Positions 56,838 through 64,000 of a stretch of 64,000 nt of DNA are shown piece by piece. The position numbers and the translations under genes are program-made. Source of the DNA: Burkholderiales bacterium (lineage in GTDB: Bacteria; Pseudomonadota; Gammaproteobacteria; Burkholderiales; Burkholderiaceae_E); contig QEVL01000001.1 in NCBI GenBank assembly GCA_003577305.1, positions 62,001 through 126,000 of the forward strand, written 5' to 3'. Within the stretch, counting starts at the first letter, position 1; every line of letters begins with the position of its first letter. The notes under the pieces are model-generated. The model was not told the origin of the DNA. It did not search any database and saw nothing but the letters and a program-made list of their open reading frames with translations.

Positions 56838-57719
56838 ATGAGTGCGCCGCGCGCCGAGAACCAGGACATCGCGCAGCGTCTTCGCGAAGGCGCCGACCTG
56901 CTCGAGGCGCAGGGCGCGAATCCGTTTCGCATCGGCGCCTACCGCAAGGCTGCCGACACGATCGCGGCGCTGTCCGAAGACTTGCGCGTGATCTTCGAGA
57001 CGCACGGGCTGCCCGGGCTCGACGCGATCCCGAACGTGGGGCCGGGCATCGCCGGCGCGATCGCCGAGATGCTCACCAGCGGCAGCTGGAGCCAGCTCGA
57101 GCGGCTGCGCGGAACGATCGACGCGGTGCGCCTGTTCCGGACGATTCCGGGCGTCGGCACGCAACTCGCCGAGCGGCTGCACGAGCACCTCGGCGTCGAT
57201 ACGCTCGAAGCGCTCGAGGTCGCCGGTCACGAAGGGCGGCTCGCCACCGTTCCCGGCGTCGGCCCGCGACGCGCCGCCGCGATCCGCGATTCACTCACCG
57301 CGATGCTCGATCGCTCGCGGCGCAGGCGCCGCGGCCCCGTGCCGCCGCCGGGCGTCGAGCCTGGCGTCGGCCTGCTGCTCGAAGTCGATCGACGCTATCG
57401 CGACGACGCCGCGGCCGGCAAGCTCCCGACGATCGCGCCCGGGCGCTTCAATCCGCAGGGCAGGGCGTGGCTGCCCGTGCTGCACGCGAGCATCGACGGC
57501 TGGCACGTCACTGCGCTGTACTCGAACACCGCCCGCGCGCACGAGCTCGGCCGGGTGTTCGACTGGGTCGTGATCTACTTCCACCGCGACGCGCAGCCCG
57601 AGCTCCAGCGAACCGTGGTCACCGAAATGCGCGGCGTACTGGCCGGCCGCCGCGTGGTGCGAGGTCGTGAAGCAGAGTGCCGCGCCTGGTACCTCAGCCA
57701 GCCGGAGGCGGCGCGATGA
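56838..57719 (+). CDS. Helix-hairpin-helix DNA-binding protein (PolX N-terminal-like)
   Basis: 293-residue protein. Its first part resembles the N-terminal 8-kDa region of family X DNA polymerases (IAQRLREGADLLEAQGANPF, IGAYRKAADTIAAL). Two HhH motifs follow (IPNVGPGIAGAIAEML and IPGVGTQLAERLHEHL), then a third (VPGVGPRRAAAIRDSL). The C-terminal domain (LLLEVDRRYRDDAAAGKL, FDWVVIYFHRD) is unrelated to polymerase and unknown to me. No catalytic polymerase residues are present. It may be a DNA-binding or repair accessory. Its last 26 bases overlap the convergent malic enzyme gene. Confidence 0.8.
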   Translation: MSAPRAENQDIAQRLREGADLLEAQGANPFRIGAYRKAADTIAALSEDLRVIFETHGLPGLDAIPNVGPGIAGAIAEMLTSGSWSQLERLRGTIDAVRLFRTIPGVGTQLAERLHEHLGVDTLEALEVAGHEGRLATVPGVGPRRAAAIRDSLTAMLDRSRRRRRGPVPPPGVEPGVGLLLEVDRRYRDDAAAGKLPTIAPGRFNPQGRAWLPVLHASIDGWHVTALYSNTARAHELGRVFDWVVIYFHRDAQPELQRTVVTEMRGVLAGRRVVRGREAECRAWYLSQPEAAR

Positions 57720-59040
57720 AGCCTGCGCGCATCAGGGTTTCGGTGGCACCGCGCGCCGCGGCAATCGTCGCGGCGGCACCGTCGAGCAGTTGCTCGCGCG
57801 ACTTGCGCAGCCGCGCGACGCCCTCCGATTGCGCCGCCAGCGCGGTGGCCGCGGCAACCCTCGGGTAGAGGCCGGGCTCGTCCATTCGCGGCACGATGCG
57901 CTCGTCGGACAGGCCCGCGTCGCGCGCGACCGCAGCCAGCTCGCGCGCCGCGGCGATCGCCATCGAGTCGGTGATCGTGCGCGCGCGCACGTCGAGGACG
58001 CCGCGAAAGATCGCCGGAAAGCACAGCGAGTTGTTGACCTGGTTCGGGAAGTCGCTGCGCCCGGTGGCGACGATGCGCGCGCCGGCCGCGCGGGCCTCCC
58101 ACGGCCAGATCTCGGGAGTCGGGTTCGCGCAGGCGAACACGACCGCATCGCGCGCCATCGCCCTCACCCACGCCGGCTCGATGGTGCCCGGCCCCGGCGC
58201 GGAAAATGCGAGGCAGACATCGGCGCCGCGCAGCGCATCGGCCACGCCGCCATTGATCGCGTCGGCATTCGACTCGGTGCAGATCGCCCACTTCTGTGCG
58301 AACGCGGCCTGCTGCGCCTCGATGTCGGTGCGCCCGCGATGCAGGGTGCCGCGCGAATCGCAGGCGACGATCTGGCCGGGCGCGACGCCTGCCGCCCCGA
58401 GCAGCCGGTAGGTGGCGGTGTTGGCCGCACCGATGCCGACCATCGCGATGCGCACCCGATCGAGTCGCTTGCCGACGACCTCGAGCGCATTGACGAGCCC
58501 GGCGAGCGCAACCACCGCGGTGCCCTGCTGGTCGTCGTGCCAGACCGGGATCTTCATTCGCGCACGCAGCGCGTCGAGAATGCGAAAGCACTTCGGCTGC
58601 GCGATGTCCTCGAGATTGATCGCGCCGAACGAGGGTTCGAGCATCTCCACCGCGCGGACGAACTCGTCTTCGCTGCCGCTGCGCAGGCACAGGGCCACCG
58701 CGTCGACTCCGCCGAGGTACTTGAAGAGCAGCGCCTTGCCCTCCATCACCGGCAGCCCGGCCTCGGGGCCGATGTCGCCGAGCCCCAGCACGCGGCTGCC
58801 GTCCGAGACGACCGCGACAAGGTTGGCGCGGTTTGTGTACTCCCAGGACAGCTCCGGGTCGCGCTCGATCGCCTTGCACGGCGCGGCGACGCCCGGGGTG
58901 TACCAGAGCGCGAAATCGGCAGCCGAGCGGACCGCACACTTGGGCAGCGTCTGCATCTTGCCGCGATAGAACGGGTGCAGCCGCATCGCCTCGTCGGCGG
59001 GCTGGCTCGCCTTCGCCAGTTCCTGGCTCTCGTCGCTCAT
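57694..59040 (-). CDS. Malic enzyme, single-domain form
   Basis: Oxidative decarboxylation of malate to pyruvate (448 aa). FALWYTPGVAAPCKAI supplies the catalytic Tyr, the catalytic Lys lies in the KALLFKYLGGVDAVA region, and VWHDDQQGTAVVALAGLVNA binds the metal. The cofactor loop is VGIGAANTA, and FACANPTPEIWPWEA is typical. It lacks the C-terminal phosphotransacetylase domain of MaeB, so it is the short bacterial type. Whether it uses NAD or NADP cannot be decided. The longer minus frame starting at 59077 is in another phase. Confidence 0.93.
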   Translation of the reverse strand: MSDESQELAKASQPADEAMRLHPFYRGKMQTLPKCAVRSAADFALWYTPGVAAPCKAIERDPELSWEYTNRANLVAVVSDGSRVLGLGDIGPEAGLPVMEGKALLFKYLGGVDAVALCLRSGSEDEFVRAVEMLEPSFGAINLEDIAQPKCFRILDALRARMKIPVWHDDQQGTAVVALAGLVNALEVVGKRLDRVRIAMVGIGAANTATYRLLGAAGVAPGQIVACDSRGTLHRGRTDIEAQQAAFAQKWAICTESNADAINGGVADALRGADVCLAFSAPGPGTIEPAWVRAMARDAVVFACANPTPEIWPWEARAAGARIVATGRSDFPNQVNNSLCFPAIFRGVLDVRARTITDSMAIAAARELAAVARDAGLSDERIVPRMDEPGLYPRVAAATALAAQSEGVARLRKSREQLLDGAAATIAAARGATETLMRAGFIAPPPAG

Positions 59041-59083
59041 CGCGCTCTCTTAACCCGGCTGCCGCCGCCTGCTTCACACGCGC

Positions 59084-60454
59084 TCAGCCGCCCAGCACGA
59101 TCGGGGACAGTGCCGCCGCGACGATTCCGAGTGGCGCGACGTAGCGCAGTGCGAAGTGCATCACGCGCGTGCCGGCCGGGCCGAGGTCGAGTTCCTCGGC
59201 GAGCATTCGCCGCGGCGCAGCCCAGCCAGCGAACAGCGCGATCGCCAGTCCGCCGAGCGGCAGCATCAGGTTCGACGTCAACTGGTCGAGCAGGTCGAAG
59301 AAAGTGGCGCTCGAGGCCATCCCCAGGCTCGCCAGCGGACGCCAGTCGGCCCAGACGTTGAACGACAGCACCGTGGCGATGCCCGCCGCGAAGCAGCTGG
59401 AAGCGGTCGCCGCCACCGCCACCGTGCGGCGCCATTTCAGCCGTCGCATCAGCAGCGAGACGACCAGTTCGAGCAGCGAGATCGCCGAGGTGAGCGCGGC
59501 AACGCACAGCAGCACGAAGAACGCGATTGCCGCGGCCGTGCCGAACGGCATGCCGGCGAACGCCAGCGGCAGGGTCACGAACACCAGCCGGGGGCCGCTC
59601 GCCGGATCCAGGCCGTGCGCGAAGACGATCGGAAACACCGCCAGCCCCGCGAGCAACGAAATCACGGTGTCGGCCGCCACCGAGACGATTGCCGCCTGCG
59701 GGAGGCTGATCCCGGCGCCACTGTAGGCCCCGTAGGTGATCATCATGCCCAGCCCCACGCCGATCGAGAAGAAGCCCAGCCCGAGCGCCTCGAGCGCGGT
59801 GCGTGCGCTCAGGTGTCGCAGGTCGAACTCGAACAGGAAGCGCAGCGTCGCGCCGAGATCGCCCTCGACGATCGACCAGGCTGCCAGCAGGAACATCAGC
59901 GCGACCAGCAACGGCATCAGCACCTTCGCCGCGGTCTCGATGCCCTTCTCGACGCCGCGCACCACCACCACTGCACCGGCCGTCATGAACAGCGCATGCC
60001 AGCCGAGCATCCGCCACGGCGAAGCGAGGAACGCGTCGAAGCGCGCGCCGACCGCCTCGGGGTCGGCGCCGGGCAGGCCGTACAGCGCGGTCTCGACCGC
60101 GTAGCCGAGCGTCCAGCCGCCGATCACCGCGTAGAAGCTCAGGATCAGGTAACCGGTGAGCACGCCCAGAACGCCGGCCGCGGCCCACCGTCGGCTGGAA
60201 CCGGCCGCTCGCGCCAATGCCGCGATGCTGCCCGACGCGTCGGCCCCGCCGCGTCGCCCGATCGCGAACTCGGCCAGCATCAGCGGCACCACGACCAGCA
60301 CCAGGCCCAGCACGTAGAACAGCACGAAGATGCCGCCGCCGTTGGCGCCGACTTCGTACGGGAACTTCCAGATGCTGCCGATGCCGACAGCCGATCCGAT
60401 CGTCGCGAGAATGAAACCGATCCGCCCGGACCACTTCTCGGGTTGCGCTGACAT
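59084..60454 (-). CDS. Sodium-dependent transporter of the NSS (SNF) family
   Basis: 456-residue membrane protein with about 11 helices. Helix 1 has the sodium-site motif GSAVGIGSIWKFPYEVGANG, followed by LAEFAIGRRGGADA. Later, SIGVGLGMMITYGAYSG and SLLELVVSLL are NSS hallmarks of helices 6-8. Relatives import amino acids with sodium. The ATG at 60454 (MSAQPEKWSGR) starts just before helix 1; the longer frame upstream is not family-like. Confidence 0.92.
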   Translation of the reverse strand: MSAQPEKWSGRIGFILATIGSAVGIGSIWKFPYEVGANGGGIFVLFYVLGLVLVVVPLMLAEFAIGRRGGADASGSIAALARAAGSSRRWAAAGVLGVLTGYLILSFYAVIGGWTLGYAVETALYGLPGADPEAVGARFDAFLASPWRMLGWHALFMTAGAVVVVRGVEKGIETAAKVLMPLLVALMFLLAAWSIVEGDLGATLRFLFEFDLRHLSARTALEALGLGFFSIGVGLGMMITYGAYSGAGISLPQAAIVSVAADTVISLLAGLAVFPIVFAHGLDPASGPRLVFVTLPLAFAGMPFGTAAAIAFFVLLCVAALTSAISLLELVVSLLMRRLKWRRTVAVAATASSCFAAGIATVLSFNVWADWRPLASLGMASSATFFDLLDQLTSNLMLPLGGLAIALFAGWAAPRRMLAEELDLGPAGTRVMHFALRYVAPLGIVAAALSPIVLGG

Positions 60455-60555
60455 TCCGGCCCAGTCTGCGATGCAGACGGGGACTCTACCCCAGGAGTCC
60501 GCCGGAGTTGCGCGGACCTCGCGCGAACCCCCTGCCGGCGGCTCGCGCGCGCCAT

Positions 60556-60786
60556 TCAGCTGCGCCAGTAGTTGTTCGCCGCCGCGACGGTCTGGAAATT
60601 GATCGCGATCACCTGCGACGCCGCGGTGAGGCTGTCGGCGTTCTCGGCGTATTCGGGGCGCAGTTTCTCGCGCACCTCGCCCGACGGTTGCGTGTACTTC
60701 ACGCCCATCCGCGAAAGCTTGATGGCCAGTTCGAAGCCCTCCTGGGGGCCGCTGGTGATCAGGCTGGTCAGCCACTTGTCGGACAT
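60556..60786 (-). CDS. Small hypothetical protein, 76 residues
   Basis: GGGAGA precedes the ATG at 60786. The product begins MSDKWLTSLITSGPQEGFEL and continues AIKLSRMGVKYTQPSGEVRE, ending ANNYWRS. It has no signal peptide, membrane segment or known motif. It is located 101 bases upstream of the NSS transporter on the same strand. The good ribosome-binding site and normal composition support it as real. Confidence 0.6.
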   Translation of the reverse strand: MSDKWLTSLITSGPQEGFELAIKLSRMGVKYTQPSGEVREKLRPEYAENADSLTAASQVIAINFQTVAAANNYWRS

Positions 60787-60958
60787 GTCGTCTCCCGGTT
60801 GTCAGACGCGAGTCTAAGGTGTCGCGACCGCCAGCGTGCAAGAACACGCGTGCGCGAGTACGGTTTGCAAGCGCCGCGCGGCCGCCGGCGGTTCATCGGT
60901 TATCGTTCGCCACGATGCGCAGCGAAGACGACGATACGGCCACGCGAGCGGGCGCCGG

Positions 60959-61915
60959 ATGAGCCCCACGCATGCGCTTCGACTGCTCGGCCGCCAGGCC
61001 CGCTGGGCGCTGCCCGCCGGCGTGTTCGCCGGCGTGGCTGTGCCGCCGCTCGCGACCGCGCTTCGCCCGCTGCTCACCGCTGCAGTGATCGGCACGCTGA
61101 CCGCGGCGCTGCTGCGCCTCGACTGGGGCCGGCTCGCCGAAGCGATGCGCCGGCCGGCACTGCCGGCGGCGATCGGCGCGTGGCAGCTGGTCGCTTCGCC
61201 GGTGCTCGCCTGGGCGGCAGCGGCGCTGGCCGGCTTCGCTCCAGAAACCCGCCTGCTGCTGGTGCTTCAGGCCGCCGCCCCGCCGATCGGCTCGGCCGCG
61301 GTGTTCGCGATGATCGTCGGGCTGGACGGCATCCTCGCGGTCATAGGCACCGTCGTCACCACCTTGCTGCTGCCGCTCAGCCTGACCGTGCTGGTTGCGC
61401 TGCTGCTGCCGCAGGCCGGCGTGCAGGTCGACCTCGCCGCGTTCTTCGTGCGCGTCGCGCTGCTGGTCGCAGCGCCGTTCGCGCTCGCGTGGGCGCTGCG
61501 CCGCGGCCTCGGCGCCGTGCGTCTGGCCCGGCACGACGAGCTGCTCGGCGGGGTGAACGTGGCGCTGCTGCTCGTGTTCGCGATCGCGGTGATGGACGGC
61601 GTGACTGCACGCCTGTCGAGCGAGCCCGCATACATCGCGAAGCTGCTCTGGCTCGCCTGCCTGGCCACCGCCGCGCTGCACCTGGCCGGCTACGCGGTGT
61701 TCCGCCGCGCCGGCATCACCACCGCCTACAGTGCGGCACTGATGAGCGGCAACCGCAACATGGGCCTGATGCTGGTCGTCACCGCCGGCACCGCGGGCGA
61801 CGCGTTCTCGCTGTACGTGGGGATTGCGCAGATCCCGATGTACTTCGCGCCGCTGCTGCTCGAGCCGTTCCTCAGGCGCAGCCTGCGCCAGGGGCCCGGG
61901 CACCGGGGATCCTGA
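60959..61915 (+). CDS. BASS-like (bile acid:sodium symporter) family transporter
   Basis: 318-residue membrane protein with about ten helices. It contains LVLQAAAPPIGSAAVFAMIV, the half-repeat with a Pro-rich discontinuous helix, and YSAALMSGNRNMGLMLVVTA, the second. Both are typical of the BASS/AEC-like fold. The ATG at 60959 lies a few residues before the first helix region. Substrate unknown. It stands alone, divergent from the small hypothetical gene; nothing is seen in 61916-62092. Confidence 0.78.
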   Translation: MSPTHALRLLGRQARWALPAGVFAGVAVPPLATALRPLLTAAVIGTLTAALLRLDWGRLAEAMRRPALPAAIGAWQLVASPVLAWAAAALAGFAPETRLLLVLQAAAPPIGSAAVFAMIVGLDGILAVIGTVVTTLLLPLSLTVLVALLLPQAGVQVDLAAFFVRVALLVAAPFALAWALRRGLGAVRLARHDELLGGVNVALLLVFAIAVMDGVTARLSSEPAYIAKLLWLACLATAALHLAGYAVFRRAGITTAYSAALMSGNRNMGLMLVVTAGTAGDAFSLYVGIAQIPMYFAPLLLEPFLRRSLRQGPGHRGS

Positions 61916-62092
61916 GCCGCGCATCCCCCGCCTTCGACGGGAGGGCGCGCGAGGCGCTGCGCAGACCGCCGGCGCCGCTCGCGCCGCCGCCCGTCGGCGC
62001 CCGTTGCGTGTGCCCGTCGGAAACGCGCGCCCGCCGTTGGCGCCCCTGCGAGGCCTGCCTACCATGCGGGGAGTCCGACCCGATCCGACTCC

Positions 62093-63571
62093 ATGCGAAT
62101 CAAGGCCTCCTCGTGCCTGCCCAACCGGGTGCGCCTGCCCGTCGAGAAGCTCGAACACGGAATGTTCGTTGCCGAGCTCGACCGGCCGTGGCTCGACACG
62201 CCGTTCCCGCTCGAAGCACTGTACGTGCGCAACGATGCCGAGCTGCAGACCTTGCGCCGGATGTGCCGATACGTGGTCGTCGACATCGAGCGCTCGCGCG
62301 AAGACGTGGCCGCGCGGCTGCGCGAGGCGCTCGCCCGCGCCATGGGTGACCGCGGGGGATTGCGCGCCCTGATGACGCGGACGTTCAGGGCCTTCTTCCG
62401 CCGTGGCGCGCACGACGAGCGCGCGGCACGCCCGCGCCTGCCTCGCGCCGAAGCAGAGGCGCAACCGCCGCGGGCAGCCCCCGAAACAGGCGTGGGCGAA
62501 AGCGACAGCGGGCTGCCGAGCACCCTTGCGGCCACGCTTCATCTGCCGCGCGGGACGACGCTGCGCGCGTATCCCGAGCCCGTGCCGCTCGAACAGGCAC
62601 TGCCGCGCGCGCGCGAATCGTGGACGCGCGGGGCCGAGACGCTGCGAGCGCTGCTCGAAGACCTGCGCAACGACGCTCCCGGCAGCCTGCGCGACGTCGC
62701 GAAGGTGGCCGACGACCTGGTCGAGAGCATGGTCGAGACCCCCGACGCGATGATGTGGGTGGCCAGGCTGCGCGACCAGGACCGGAGCACCTATCATCAT
62801 TGCCTGAAGGTCGCGATCCACCTGATCGCGCTCGGCCGCCAGATCGGCTTTCCGCGCGACGACCTCGTACGGCTCGCGCAGATCGGCATGCTCGCCGACG
62901 TCGGCAAGATCCGCCTGCCGCGGGCGCTGCTCGAAAAGCCCGGCATGCTGACCCCGCCCGAGCAACTCGTGGTGAGGCGTCACGTGCGCATCGGCATCGA
63001 GACGCTGCGCAAGAGCATGATTCTCGACCGCAAGGTCGAGGAGGGCATCGCGCAGCACCACGAGCGGCTCGACGGCTCGGGTTATCCGCTCGGGCTGCAG
63101 GGCATGGACATCGGGATCTTCGGTCGCATGGCCGGAATCGCGGATTGCTTCGCTGCGCTGATCTCCGACCGGCCGTATGCGAAGGCCGCAGCGCCCCAGG
63201 AGGCGCTGATGCAGATGTTCCGCTGGTGCGGCACCTCGTTTCACGCGCCGCTGTTCGAGCAGTTCGTCCAGGCGATCGGCGTCTTCCCGGTCGGCAGCCT
63301 GGTCGAACTGTCGAACGGCGAGGCGGCGATCGTGATGGCCCACAACCGGGTGCGCCGCCTGGAGCCGCGTGTGCTCGTGCTGGCAGGTCCCGATCACGTG
63401 CCGCTCGCGGCGCCCTTCGAGCGCGACCTGCTGACAGGGCCGGTCGACGGCGCGGGCAAGCCGATTCGCATCGCCGGCGGACTGCCGGCCGGCGCCTACG
63501 GGCTGCAGCTTCGCGACTACTATGCCGACGCAAGCGCATCGCCCGAAGGACACGCGCTTGCAGCCGCATGA
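62093..63571 (+). CDS. DUF3391/HD-GYP domain protein with a degenerate HD motif
   Basis: 492-residue relative of cyclic-di-GMP phosphodiesterases. The N-terminal DUF3391 region (about 11-95, VRLPVEKLEHGMFVAELDRP) is followed by a variable linker (100-170) and an HD-GYP domain from about 200. The first His (YHHCLKVAIH, about 236) and the GYP signature HHERLDGSGYP (322-332) are present. The central HD pair, normally HDxGK, reads LADVGKI, with Ala268 replacing the His. Loss of this metal ligand should weaken or abolish hydrolysis, so it may be a c-di-GMP receptor. It overlaps the next gene. Confidence 0.88.
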   Translation: MRIKASSCLPNRVRLPVEKLEHGMFVAELDRPWLDTPFPLEALYVRNDAELQTLRRMCRYVVVDIERSREDVAARLREALARAMGDRGGLRALMTRTFRAFFRRGAHDERAARPRLPRAEAEAQPPRAAPETGVGESDSGLPSTLAATLHLPRGTTLRAYPEPVPLEQALPRARESWTRGAETLRALLEDLRNDAPGSLRDVAKVADDLVESMVETPDAMMWVARLRDQDRSTYHHCLKVAIHLIALGRQIGFPRDDLVRLAQIGMLADVGKIRLPRALLEKPGMLTPPEQLVVRRHVRIGIETLRKSMILDRKVEEGIAQHHERLDGSGYPLGLQGMDIGIFGRMAGIADCFAALISDRPYAKAAAPQEALMQMFRWCGTSFHAPLFEQFVQAIGVFPVGSLVELSNGEAAIVMAHNRVRRLEPRVLVLAGPDHVPLAAPFERDLLTGPVDGAGKPIRIAGGLPAGAYGLQLRDYYADASASPEGHALAAA

Positions 63572-64000
63572 ACGCGCCCGGGGGCGGCTCGCGCCCGCCG
63601 GACTGCTGCGCCTGCTCGAAGAGCAGCTGGCACACGCCGGCGGTGCGCGCGTCGCACTGCTCGTCATCGCGCTGAGCCCTTCGGACCGGCAGCTGGCGAT
63701 TGGCCGCGGTGTGGCCGTGCGCACCGTGCTCGGCGAAGTCGCCCGCCGCGTCGAGAGCCTGCTGCGCAGCGACGACCGTTACGCCTTCGCATCGCGCGAG
63801 GAGCTCTGGGTGCTGCTCGTCGGCCTGCCGAGCGAACCGCTGGCCGAGCTCGCCGCCCGTACGCTTCTCGATCGTCTGCGGCGGCCGATTGCGGTGCCAT
63901 CGACTTCCGGCAGCGCCGGAGCAATCCATCTTCAGCCGTCGATCGGCGTCGCGTGGACGTCGGGGCCGGCAGGGCTCGACGCGTCGTCGATGCTCGCGGC
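63558..64000 (+). CDS. Degenerate GGDEF-like protein, partial (continues beyond window)
   Basis: The only long frame after the HD-GYP gene starts at a TTG (63558) with AAGGA nine bases upstream. It overlaps the previous gene by 14 bases. It reads LLRLLEEQLAHAGGARVALL, VRTVLGEVARRVESLLRSDD and RYAFASREELWVLLVGLPSE. The place of the GGDEF motif (usually RxGGDEFxVLL) is taken by ASREELWVLLVG, so no cyclase activity is expected. Such domains often precede EAL domains. An ATG at 63568 leads only to a 35-codon frame. The end is cut by the window. Confidence 0.7.
   Translation, partial: MQPHERARGRLAPAGLLRLLEEQLAHAGGARVALLVIALSPSDRQLAIGRGVAVRTVLGEVARRVESLLRSDDRYAFASREELWVLLVGLPSEPLAELAARTLLDRLRRPIAVPSTSGSAGAIHLQPSIGVAWTSGPAGLDASSMLA

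Noticed and set aside
60893..63724. 943-codon minus-strand frame opposite the BASS transporter and HD-GYP genes
   Set aside because: Antisense shadow; no motifs, while the plus-strand genes carry clear domains.

Overview
The window is GC-rich, tightly packed bacterial DNA. Several things point to a betaproteobacterium, most likely in the order Burkholderiales: priA next to hemE, a class I PHA synthase with an acetoacetyl-CoA reductase, a CreA-family protein, a DUF6776-type protein, Czc-type RND efflux, and many GTG starts and 4-base stop/start overlaps. This placement is inferred from gene content alone. I found no rRNA, tRNA, CRISPR array, insertion sequence or prophage.

Layout. (1) 1-2756, minus strand: a branched-chain amino acid/amide ABC uptake system (binding protein, LivG, partial LivF). 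A long hairpin and a 75-base inverted-repeat element lie between the binding protein and livG. (2) 3291-5094, plus: a CcmI/NrfG-like TPR protein and RNA 3'-phosphate cyclase. (3) 5157-11024, minus: a czcB-czcA-unknown-czcC metal efflux operon. (4) 11171-22830, minus, with 23020-25991 divergent: a TetR-controlled cluster. On one side are HlyD, a fused double ABC ATPase, two ABC-2 permeases, a NodT outer-membrane protein, a beta-CASP nuclease, an LpxR-like lipid A deacylase and PhaC. On the other side are a 58-residue protein, PhaB and a lipase-like lipoprotein. Two identical-half palindromes each abut the -10 box of one of the two divergent promoters. (5) 26034-28165, plus: an ECF sigma factor, a zinc-finger anti-sigma factor, a CnrX-like periplasmic sensor and a His-rich periplasmic protein, with two matching ECF-type promoters. 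(6) 28281-32767: glucan phosphorylase, a GDT1-type transporter, a MliC/META lipoprotein, CreA and YbjQ. (7) 32873-35630: an island of decay. Three genes have internal deletions (a PIN/NYN protein, a sigma-54 activator and a 2-hydroxyacid dehydrogenase) and surround an intact MntA/HepT toxin-antitoxin pair. (8) 35617-44024: housekeeping genes (DUF6776, Rep/UvrD helicase, CbpA/CbpM, PriA, HemE), with DnaA-box-like sequences between priA and hemE. (9) 44335-56143: an AraC regulator and a catabolic/transport cluster. It holds a TIM-barrel isomerase, a DUF993 aldolase-like enzyme, a Gfo/Idh/MocA dehydrogenase, a MetE-like protein, an epimerase-like protein, a GNAT protein, an NMT1-type ABC importer, a DHDPS-family enzyme and a TetR repressor. 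Three promoters in it carry the same 14-base operator just after the -10 box. (10) 56216-64000: FolE, a helix-hairpin-helix protein, malic enzyme, an NSS transporter, a BASS-type transporter, a degenerate HD-GYP protein and the start of a degenerate GGDEF-like protein.

The two best candidates for undescribed systems are the PHA/exporter/nuclease/lipid A deacylase cluster in (4) and the operator-defined regulon of unknown substrate in (9). The paired ECF promoters in (5) define a small metal or envelope-stress regulon.
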